Below, piece after piece: positions 52,301 to 58,495 of a stretch of 58,495 nt of DNA. The position numbers were made by a program, and so were the translations under genes. The stretch lies in the NCBI GenBank assembly GCA_002371265.1, contig DFGT01000028.1, positions 1 to 58,495 of the forward strand. The letters run 5' to 3'. The stretch comes from Bacteroidales bacterium UBA3743. GTDB lineage: Bacteria > Bacteroidota > Bacteroidia > Bacteroidales > Paludibacteraceae. The stretch's first letter is position 1; every line of letters begins with the position of its first letter. The notes under the pieces were generated by a model. That model searched no databases. It worked only from the letters and a program-made list of their open reading frames with translations, and had not been told where the DNA came from.

Positions 52301-55300
52301 ATGGGAAAAGGACCTCTTCCTGGAAGAGAAGCATATGATGTGGTTGTGATTGATACAATTCCGATAGAATTGGAATGGGATGGCTTTATTACAGATAAAG
52401 CGTTGGGAGTTACAGCCACTTATACTCCTGCTTCTGGTGCTGATGAGGGAAAGTTTACTGGTATTGTAAAATGGACGGTGCCTGAAATGCTTGTCGGAGA
52501 AAAGGGCAAATTGGTTTACCAGGCTGTTGCCAAAGACATCGGTTGCAAAAAAACACCACAACCAGATGATAAGTATTTTAAAAATGTGGCTTGGATATCA
52601 TCAAAAACAGATTCTCCTGATTCATCTCAGGTTGATCTGATGATCTCTTGTAATGAGTTGCCTCCTGTAATTGATCCGCAAGCTTCCTTGTTTAAGGATG
52701 CTGATAGGAAAAAGGCTGAAGTTGGAGAAAACATTTCATATACAGTTTATTTCAAAAATACAGAAGGAACTGTTATAGAAGGAAATTTCTCTTCCAAAGA
52801 TTCTTGGACAACTTTGGGCGGAGGTAATCTTCCAAATGTCAAAGGCGAGATTTCATGTGATCAGAACAAAAACCAAGGTGTAAGACCTCCTTATTTCTTT
52901 ACAGACAAGAAGGCTTATGGTAAAGATGTTACTCTTCAAACTCAATGGAGTGGAAATGATGGCTCTTTGTATCTTGTGTTCCGTTATCAAGGTAAAGGCA
53001 CTCCTGGAGGTTCGGGTTTTGAAGGTATTGGTTTGAAGCTTTCTACAATGTCCGGAGGCCAATATGTTAAGTTTGAAGTGTATGAAGGAAGCAAATTGAT
53101 TGCTGAAGACAAAACAAATAAGAGTTGTCCGGCAAAAGAAGATGGTACATACTCTCCTATGGACTTGAAGGTTATGGTGAAAGAGGATAAGATGTATGTC
53201 TATATCAATGATTTGGAAACACCTCTTGCAACCTATAAAGGTTTGACCTCTTCTAAATCAGGCTATATGGGTATATATAGCGGTCCAACTGGATGTGAAA
53301 GATCGTTGGTAGGCTTTTCTGCAGAAGTTGACCATGCTTTTGATGTTAGACTTTATGACCAGATCCCTGCTGAACTTGGAAATATTACAGATATCTCACA
53401 TAAGGGTGTATATGATGAGGCTAAACGTCTAATTACTTGGCCGTCAGTCGGAGATACACCAGAGACTTCGTTAGCTCCTGGTGATTCAATTGGTTATACG
53501 TTTACGGCAGAGGTTGTTTCTTGTAATAACTACATTAATAACTATGGTCTTGCTACTGTCTATGGACGGGATACACTCAAAGTGCTCAACACAGTGGAGT
53601 GCGGTACAGTGGAGTGCGACCTTACAGACGCTGTCGCAAGTTTGAAACTTGAGGAGATTTGTGAGGGTGACAGCACTTATATCAAGGCTGTCGCAACTCC
53701 TAAGTCGAAGGGCTATACATATGAATTCTTCAACGGAAAGACATCTCTGAATGACGACAAACCAATCAAGGTGGATTCGTTCTTCGTTAAGGAGGCTGGC
53801 TCTTATTCTGTGACTGTCTACAATGAGGAGATAGCAGGATGTAAGATCTCTTCTAAGAGTGTCAAACTTACTGTCAATCCTCTTCCTGATGTGGCTTTGG
53901 AAAACGGAGTGGCATTGTGTGACGGTGAAGGTCTTGATCTGTCGAAAGCTACAATTGAAGGCTATGATTTGAATTGGTATTCGGATGACGTTGCTGCGTT
54001 TGAGGTGACTGATTTGAATATCGACGGCAAGGATGTATTAGGTGCATATTTCTATACTGCCACAGACAAGACAACCAAGTGCGTGGGCAAAGTTCAAATG
54101 ATGGAGGTCTCTAAGGAGGCTATACCTGATGTTCCTACTGTCACTTCTCCTAAGGAGTTTGCCGTAGGCACAGGCAAGGAGGATATCACAAAACTTGCAT
54201 CTTCAGCAAATGGACGTGTGGTTTGGTATGAGTCGAAGACTGCTACGGATTCGTTGCGTACCCCTGTCACAATTTCTGTCGCTAAGGAAGACACAATCGT
54301 TTATTATGTGAGCGCTGTGTCGAAGGGTGGATGTGAGAGCGAAAGGGATTCGGTTGTAATCTATATCACAAGCTCTAACAAGCCAAAGGTGAGCGACACT
54401 ACATTGTGTGTCGGTGAAAAGATCGATGTCACTACATTGGTCGAGGCTCCAGAAACAGGCCAGTCTTTGATCTGGTGCGACGAGACTGGTGCTCCACTAT
54501 CGGAACCAACTCCATTTGAAAGCACTACTCCTGGTGAGGTGAAATATTATGTCAAGTCAACTAATGGTACAGCTGAGAGTGACATCGCCGAAATCACAAT
54601 CACAACTGTTGGTGTCGGCACGGCTAAGACAGTCCCTGTGTCGTATTGTGAGGATGCAAATGCTGAAAAACTTGTGGCTACTACAGATGTCTCGTCATTG
54701 AGCACGTTTGTGAAGGCTGATGATCCATCTAAGTTTGAATGGTATCTTGGCGGTGTGAAACTTGATGAGTCGGCTTTGATTCCGTCGACATCAAAAGTTT
54801 CTTCCACTACCACAAACACATATAAGGTGGTGCCTACTTACACAATCTCAAGCAATCACGTCTGCAAGGGTGACACTGCTGATCTTGATGTCACAGTGAA
54901 GCATATAGATGCTCCGGCAGTTAACAATGTGATCACATACACATTGGGTGATACGTTGACAGACGGCTCATTCAAGAGCCTGCTTACTCAAGATCCGTCG
55001 GCTGTCACTCCGGGCAAGGATATGACTATTGTGTGGTATGACGAGAATATGTCTGAGTTGAAGTCGGAGCCAATTCCGTCGGCAAACAAGAGCATGACAA
55101 AGGATGTGAAACTTCTCTACTATGTAAGCCAGAGAGATGCGGACGGATGTGAGAGCGTGTTGAGTGAGGTCGACGTGATTATCAGTTTGACACCGGTGCC
55201 AAAGACAAAGGTGGCTCGTTTCTGTGAGGATTATCTGTCTACGGAATCTATTGAGGATTTCGTTGAAAAATCTGATCCATCATATAGCTTGAAATGGTAC

Positions 55301-57448
55301 GACGCAGATAAATCAAAGGGTGGACTTGAAATTTCTATGCCAGCTATTTCAACGACCAAGACAACAAAACAGCCTACAGATACGACTGTATACTATGTTT
55401 GTCAGGTTGATGATAATGGAGCTGAGTCGTCTACAGTGCCAGTGAAGGTGATTGTATATGCACGTCCTGAACTAAAGACTCATTTCGATACAGTTTGTTC
55501 AAGAGCTGTTAATCTTGATACAATGTGGATCGTTAGCAACGACGTGTCAAACGTATATTCATCATTTACAGATGAGAGTGGAAATCCTTTGAATAATTAT
55601 AATGCAATTGATAAGACAGGTCACTACAATGTGACAGGTTATTTCAAGATGCCTAACGACACTTCAATCAAGTGTGAGAGTAATTCGCCAAAGGAGATTT
55701 ATGTTGAGATCCACAGAATCGACTCTTTGTCAATTGTCGGAGCTGCGTCAGCATGTCCGGGAGCTTCGGTAGAGTTGAGCGCTGTGTTGAAGGGTGACAC
55801 GTATAATTCAGATATCACCTACACTTGGAACACAACTAATAAGTCGACAATGGCTGATGCCGGCAATTTTGTGAGCGAGCCATTGAACGACCCTACGAAG
55901 TTTGAGGTCACAGTGTCTGATGGATTCTGTGAGAAGACAGTGTCGCACACTGTTAAAATCGGACAAGGAGAGGTGAATGGATCAATCATTTTCACAGATG
56001 AGGATGGCAATACAGAGGCAATCTCAGCCCATGGAGATCCTATCTCATTCTACAGTTGTGGCACTAAATATTCGTTGTTCGCTGATTTGGAGTCTGATGC
56101 TAACGATTTCAAGTGGAGCACAGGTGAGACATCTCAGGCAATACAATTGAATACAGAAGGAGAGTATGTTGTCACATTCACCAATGAGTGTGAGACAAGC
56201 CAGAAGGTGAAGGTGGTCGACGCAGGAATCAAGAATAATACTGTAGGAAGAGACACAGTCCTTTGTGAGGGTGCTAAATATGCAATGACTTTGGATTTCT
56301 CTTGCAAGGAGACTCCGACGGTAGAATGGAAGAAAGACGGTGTTGAGGTTGGAACATCTAATTCTATTTCAATTTCATCAGCGTCGACATCTGATGACGG
56401 CAAGTACACATACACAATAACAAACAGAAATTGTATTGTGGAAGAGACGTATGGTACATTGACAGTGTCTGAGGCACCTAAGTTCACAAAGATTGCGGAT
56501 GACACAGTGATTTGTGAAGGCTCGGATGCTCAGATAGGATTGTCGGAGCTGACACCTTCTACTGCGACTATAGAGTGGAACAGCGACGCTACCCTTGTGG
56601 GCTCAGGTATGATGGCCGTTGTGAATCCAACAGCTACGACTACTTATCGTTTCACTGTCTCTCAGGCAGGAGGATGTGAGGTGAAAGACTCGATCATAGT
56701 CGAGGTTGAGGAACCAATTGAGTTTACGGTATCTCCAACAGATACGATAGCCTGTATGACGCCAGGATCAGTGAGATTGTTCACTAATGTCTCTCAAGGA
56801 AAACCACGCAAGTATACATGGACAAATGAGGCTGGAGATGTGTTGGCAACGTCGCCTATATATAAGGCTCCAACTGATGTGATAGGAGAGACTGTTTATA
56901 CGGTGTCGCTTTCAAATGAAATTTGTGAGACAGTGACAGCCAAGTCGACAATCAAGGTCGTAGGATATCCAGAGATTGCATCTGTCAGTCAGAAAGGCTA
57001 CCGTGACGTTGAGATTGTGCCATTCAAGGACAACGAGTCGACAAATGTCATGTATAAAGTTGACAACAGCGAATATCAGACGTCGGAGTCGTTTACTGAC
57101 TTGAAGTATGGAATCCATACTGCATATATCATTGATGAGTATGGATGTCAGAGTGATTTCCAATTCACTATGAAAGCTCCTGACATTGAGTATCCAACAG
57201 TCGTCACTCCTAATGGAGACGGTGTGAATGATGCATTTATTTCAGAAGTCGTAGCTGAGGCATATCCGGATGCGGTGGTCACTATCTATGATCGTTTTGG
57301 AAAGAAACTTACAGAGATTAAGGGAAATGAGTCGTGGGATGGAATGTATCTTGGACGAAAGATGCCGTCGACCGACTACTGGTATGAAATTTGGATTGAC
57401 GAGATCCGAAAGAAATATGTAGGACATTTTACTCTAATCAATGAGTGA
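49391..57448 (+). CDS. Giant GH8 glycoside hydrolase with Ig-like stalk and type B T9SS domain, 2685 aa
   Basis: After a signal peptide ending GGASAQ, residues 30-550 form an (alpha/alpha)6 barrel of family GH8: CTEGDGYMMLAAAIF with the general acid at Glu126, LWMWIHDNRI, and SATDGDDDIAMALLIAYKQWG with the conserved Asp cluster at 197-201. GH8 enzymes cut beta-1,4-glucan, xylan, chitosan or lichenan. Residues 565-690 resemble a DUF11-like repeat (VDDQIDYTVQYRNYGSADATGV), and about 1160-1320 look like a concanavalin-like sandwich (VTLQTQWSGNDGSLYLVF). From about 1410 to 2590 there is a chain of Ig/PKD-like modules with CEGDSTYIKA, LCDGEGL, LCVGEKIDV and VICEGSDAQ cores. The end (VVTPNGDGVNDAF, VTIYDRFGKKL, WDGMYLGRKMPSTDYWYEI) is a classic type B T9SS (gliding-motility-type) domain. 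A length near 2700 residues is exceptional for GH8. Confidence 0.93.
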   Translation: MNKFGIKLIAILCCLLCSIGGASAQGSARSWSSASYVPININSGNPAFPYPQFLEYKVGKTLAKYNAEGVTHADMEKTGREAYEIMSHRCRYDGGTHCGVPYITFNNFRKLGDKEMPQGGAQFCTEGDGYMMLAAAIFADQATFNGLWMWIHDNRIPHRVRYQDGQIRLPNYEFGGGLPICYALEGSTSENDGSATDGDDDIAMALLIAYKQWGEFMMQDGKPVLDYSGKPISYKEAAEDFLKAFVDTFSAPNTGGHMSGNIGVDGYVKGGNKGGEVSSWRNNQTLYPDISKSVYIGGTGGDGNTHTDYCAPAYYNEFAKWFESGDVTANDWQIGQYKRAEASSDWLCGQAYSQGLVSSIGTTNMATDGQPTFTNFSEGEDFRTMWRMAQNYLWHGAPEYNWNPKTHQIEKGTNTYEYDMALRAAALMKEPPALDGKGKWCSKLGASPDPGQPEFWGPSQIKMCYNTEGGVLSHYSANYALGCAAPAVVINEDLGLIADMYRQSELVWDDASGESKNLTDDERYIESMPKYFHGWFRCLPLLTYTGNWHAPSDMVSAANMKVYMSVDKTYAYVDDQIDYTVQYRNYGSADATGVKIETEIDPNYEVVSISNGGKFSGGKIVWNIGTVPGFKTGHLAETIDSVSFRVVARDTLNPRICLTSKISGSNFEEWVSNEYPNHATYTMERNCVDILANRSLAVKKSANRTAMNPNDVVKFTVEFENKSEGESSWLNGGRDNVRMSYGNYLPNGDDEGDWTNTTFYQYYRFWNDAQEAYINMGNYRVSYFLNDINKGFYGDDNPNGWLFYLDNENDVSKYGYFPETGGAEILFQKIPAGEDEDGKAWNQRFIVKFPNVLTATTTHVYDKLDSKYLLHKGVYGPGLYRTALKTKNATNMKFKVADDWSYSKAVENNGSYDNLSGQACNFVPITPGWYNPDKFNEEITNFSRYACSPDLKGFDRVLVEEFDGYTWRRVMGKGPLPGREAYDVVVIDTIPIELEWDGFITDKALGVTATYTPASGADEGKFTGIVKWTVPEMLVGEKGKLVYQAVAKDIGCKKTPQPDDKYFKNVAWISSKTDSPDSSQVDLMISCNELPPVIDPQASLFKDADRKKAEVGENISYTVYFKNTEGTVIEGNFSSKDSWTTLGGGNLPNVKGEISCDQNKNQGVRPPYFFTDKKAYGKDVTLQTQWSGNDGSLYLVFRYQGKGTPGGSGFEGIGLKLSTMSGGQYVKFEVYEGSKLIAEDKTNKSCPAKEDGTYSPMDLKVMVKEDKMYVYINDLETPLATYKGLTSSKSGYMGIYSGPTGCERSLVGFSAEVDHAFDVRLYDQIPAELGNITDISHKGVYDEAKRLITWPSVGDTPETSLAPGDSIGYTFTAEVVSCNNYINNYGLATVYGRDTLKVLNTVECGTVECDLTDAVASLKLEEICEGDSTYIKAVATPKSKGYTYEFFNGKTSLNDDKPIKVDSFFVKEAGSYSVTVYNEEIAGCKISSKSVKLTVNPLPDVALENGVALCDGEGLDLSKATIEGYDLNWYSDDVAAFEVTDLNIDGKDVLGAYFYTATDKTTKCVGKVQMMEVSKEAIPDVPTVTSPKEFAVGTGKEDITKLASSANGRVVWYESKTATDSLRTPVTISVAKEDTIVYYVSAVSKGGCESERDSVVIYITSSNKPKVSDTTLCVGEKIDVTTLVEAPETGQSLIWCDETGAPLSEPTPFESTTPGEVKYYVKSTNGTAESDIAEITITTVGVGTAKTVPVSYCEDANAEKLVATTDVSSLSTFVKADDPSKFEWYLGGVKLDESALIPSTSKVSSTTTNTYKVVPTYTISSNHVCKGDTADLDVTVKHIDAPAVNNVITYTLGDTLTDGSFKSLLTQDPSAVTPGKDMTIVWYDENMSELKSEPIPSANKSMTKDVKLLYYVSQRDADGCESVLSEVDVIISLTPVPKTKVARFCEDYLSTESIEDFVEKSDPSYSLKWYDADKSKGGLEISMPAISTTKTTKQPTDTTVYYVCQVDDNGAESSTVPVKVIVYARPELKTHFDTVCSRAVNLDTMWIVSNDVSNVYSSFTDESGNPLNNYNAIDKTGHYNVTGYFKMPNDTSIKCESNSPKEIYVEIHRIDSLSIVGAASACPGASVELSAVLKGDTYNSDITYTWNTTNKSTMADAGNFVSEPLNDPTKFEVTVSDGFCEKTVSHTVKIGQGEVNGSIIFTDEDGNTEAISAHGDPISFYSCGTKYSLFADLESDANDFKWSTGETSQAIQLNTEGEYVVTFTNECETSQKVKVVDAGIKNNTVGRDTVLCEGAKYAMTLDFSCKETPTVEWKKDGVEVGTSNSISISSASTSDDGKYTYTITNRNCIVEETYGTLTVSEAPKFTKIADDTVICEGSDAQIGLSELTPSTATIEWNSDATLVGSGMMAVVNPTATTTYRFTVSQAGGCEVKDSIIVEVEEPIEFTVSPTDTIACMTPGSVRLFTNVSQGKPRKYTWTNEAGDVLATSPIYKAPTDVIGETVYTVSLSNEICETVTAKSTIKVVGYPEIASVSQKGYRDVEIVPFKDNESTNVMYKVDNSEYQTSESFTDLKYGIHTAYIIDEYGCQSDFQFTMKAPDIEYPTVVTPNGDGVNDAFISEVVAEAYPDAVVTIYDRFGKKLTEIKGNESWDGMYLGRKMPSTDYWYEIWIDEIRKKYVGHFTLINE

Positions 57449-57455
57449 TAAAAAA

Positions 57456-57486
57456 GGCGACGCGATCATTTGCGTCGCCTTTTTTT
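57456..57486. terminator. Terminator after the GH8 gene
   Basis: GGCGACGC and GCGTCGCC form an 8-bp GC-rich stem around GATCATTT, followed by seven T on the + strand. Six A precede it, so it could also stop minus-strand transcription. Confidence 0.93.
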
Positions 57487-57496
57487 GCATTTCGTA

Positions 57497-57526
57497 TTGA
57501 AATATCATATTAAGAAACTACCTTTG
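57497..57526 (+). promoter_or_regulatory. Bacteroidetes-type promoter for the KdsD/KpsF gene
   Basis: TTG at 57497-57499 and TACCTTTG at 57519-57526 are 19 bases apart, a full consensus match. Transcription should start near 57533, leaving a leader of only about 13 bases. Confidence 0.85.
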
Positions 57527-57545
57527 CACAAAATTAAATGTGGCA

Positions 57546-58148
57546 ATGAAAGAGGATATAAAGAAAATCTTGGAACATGAGGCAAATGCAATCCTTTCGC
57601 TTCCTGTTACGGATGACTATGAGAATGCTGTGGATTTGATTGTGGAGCAGGTTCACAACAAGAAGGGAAAACTTGTGACGAGCGGTATGGGAAAGGCAGG
57701 TCAGATTGCCATGAATATCGCCACAACATTCAGTTCGACTGGCACACCTGCTGTTTTCCTTCATCCAAGTGAGGCACAGCATGGTGATCTAGGTGTGTTG
57801 CAGCCAAATGACGTTATGCTTTTGATTTCAAATTCCGGCAAGACACGAGAGATCATAGAACTTACAGCTTTGGCAAGAGGCTTGCGTCCAGATGTCAAGT
57901 TTATTGTCATTACTGGCAACAAGGACAGCCAGTTGGCAAAAGAAGCAAATATCTGCCTATATACAGGCAATCCGAAGGAAGTCTGCATACTTGGCCTTAC
58001 TCCCACAACATCAACAACAATGATGACAGTGATCGGAGACATCATTGTGGTAGGCACAATGAAGAAAATCAAGTTCACAAACGAAGAGTATGCCAAACGT
58101 CATCATGGAGGCTACCTCGGTGAGAAATCGCGTGAACAAAGCAAATGA
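57546..58148 (+). CDS. kdsD: D-arabinose 5-phosphate isomerase, SIS domain only
   Basis: The enzyme turns ribulose 5-phosphate into arabinose 5-phosphate, the first step towards Kdo for lipopolysaccharide. The SIS fold is complete: KLVTSGMGKAGQIAMNIATT, FLHPSEAQHGDLGVL with the conserved His, LISNSGKTREIIEL, FIVITGNKDSQLAKEA, ILGLTPTTSTTMMTVIGD, and a KRHHGGYLGEK end that matches the usual HPGGxLGxK signature. The CBS-domain pair of the Escherichia coli enzyme is absent; a single-domain form is known in Bacteroides. A GTG two codons earlier is possible, but the ATG at 57546 fits the promoter and family better. The name kdsD versus kpsF cannot be settled by sequence alone. Confidence 0.92.
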   Translation: MKEDIKKILEHEANAILSLPVTDDYENAVDLIVEQVHNKKGKLVTSGMGKAGQIAMNIATTFSSTGTPAVFLHPSEAQHGDLGVLQPNDVMLLISNSGKTREIIELTALARGLRPDVKFIVITGNKDSQLAKEANICLYTGNPKEVCILGLTPTTSTTMMTVIGDIIVVGTMKKIKFTNEEYAKRHHGGYLGEKSREQSK

Positions 58149-58195
58149 TAATTCATAATGAGGGGGACGTCCATGCATTTGGAGATCCCTTTCTC

Positions 58196-58220
58196 GTAGA
58201 GACGCACGGACGTGCGTGTT
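58196..58220. repeat. REP-like palindrome (GTAGAGAC family), copy 2
   Basis: GTAGAGACGCACGGACGTGCGTGTT holds a 7-bp stem (ACGCACG/CGTGCGT) with a two-base loop. It shares its GTAGAGAC start and layout with the palindrome at 34639. Confidence 0.7.
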
Positions 58221-58224
58221 ATTA

Positions 58225-58294
58225 CAATTCATAATTCATAATGCGTAATTCGTAATTCGTAATTCGTAATTCGTAATGCGTAATGCGTAATTGT
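58225..58294. repeat. Heptamer tandem array (TAATTCG)n, about ten copies
   Basis: Ten consecutive 7-base units occur: CAATTCA, TAATTCA, TAATGCG, four TAATTCG, two TAATGCG and a final TAATTGT. A looser ATAATTCATAATG sequence precedes the REP-like palindrome just upstream, and ACAATTCATAAT recurs at about 58323. No reading frame runs through it. It is likely to vary in copy number between strains. Confidence 0.9.
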
Positions 58295-58388
58295 GAATGA
58301 TCCATCATTTGTTGTGTCGTCCCACAATTCATAATTTTGTTTGTCTTGTGGTGTTGATAACGCGTGAGAAATATTTTAAGCAAAAGTA

Positions 58389-58418
58389 TTGGATTTTAGA
58401 AAATAATGTCTATCTTTG
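58389..58418 (+). promoter_or_regulatory. Bacteroidetes-type promoter for the tRNA at the right edge
   Basis: TTG at 58389-58391 and TATCTTTG at 58411-58418, 19 bases apart, match the consensus fully. The tRNA begins 53 bases after the -7 element. Confidence 0.8.
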
Positions 58419-58470
58419 CACTCGCAAAATCGGGTAAACGTATAGTTTGTTGATTTTGTGACATTAAGGA

Positions 58471-58495
58471 GGCCCATTCGTCTATCGGCTAGGAC
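58471..58495 (+). tRNA. tRNA-Glu, 5' part only (cut by window end)
   Basis: GGCCCATTCGTCTATCGGCT followed by AGGAC is the acceptor arm and D-arm start typical of bacterial tRNA-Glu (GGCCC.TTCGTCTA.CGG.TAGGAC). The anticodon lies outside the window, so the type is assigned from the 5' end only. Confidence 0.8.

Overview
The window comes from a member of the Bacteroidota, most likely an order Bacteroidales species from a gut or rumen-like habitat. The evidence is: promoters of the Bacteroidetes type (TTG, then 19-21 bases, then TAnnTTTG), many lipoprotein signals, several C-terminal sorting domains of the type IX secretion system (T9SS), a single-domain arabinose-5-phosphate isomerase, and secreted glycan-degrading enzymes carrying CBM6-like modules. 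Genus and species cannot be fixed from the sequence alone.

Region 1 (1-31.7 kb) is a block of very large secreted proteins on the + strand. It opens with the 3' end of a T9SS-exported protein. Then come a 3692-residue modular parallel beta-helix protein, a lipoprotein with a formylglycine-generating-enzyme-like fold but no catalytic cysteines, a 981-residue secreted protein, and two consecutive SpvB/RHS proteins. The first RHS protein (1417 aa) has a decayed RHS core and no C-terminal tip. The second (3411 aa) is a lipoprotein with SpvB, FG-GAP, TcdB-mid-like, YD-repeat and intact RHS-core parts, followed by a (GGSTT/GGSTA)n linker and a unique C-terminal tip. A two-helix membrane protein with a PH-like tail lies directly downstream and is the natural immunity candidate. 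Gene spacing (84, 80, 9 and 28 bases) suggests one transcription unit. This is the most interesting system in the window.

Region 2 (31.7-39.2 kb) has an Rpn/PD-(D/E)XK-type nuclease with its own promoter, then housekeeping genes: lysS, gpsA, two tandemly duplicated small exported proteins, and pgi. A lipoprotein of unknown function follows.

Region 3 (39.5-44.1 kb) is a minus-strand cluster of redox and small-molecule enzymes, most with export signals: a double carboxymuconolactone-decarboxylase/cupin lipoprotein, a flavodoxin-like lipoprotein, a small lipoprotein, an exported amidohydrolase fused to an ABM domain, and a cytoplasmic-looking flavodoxin/FMN reductase. Just past its end lies a decayed remnant with a metallo-beta-lactamase motif and the C-terminal half of a rubredoxin.

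Region 4 (44.3-57.4 kb) encodes three secreted glycan-active proteins: a GH43-type enzyme with CBM6 modules, a GH141-like beta-helix enzyme with CBM6, and a 2685-residue GH8 enzyme with a long Ig-like stalk and a type B T9SS domain. They look like a small xylan or plant-glycan degradation locus.

Region 5 (57.5 kb to the end) has a KdsD/KpsF-type isomerase, a repeat-rich intergenic stretch, and the first bases of a tRNA-Glu gene behind a good promoter. Many intergenic spaces hold strong rho-independent terminators. No CRISPR array, intact insertion sequence or rRNA was seen.
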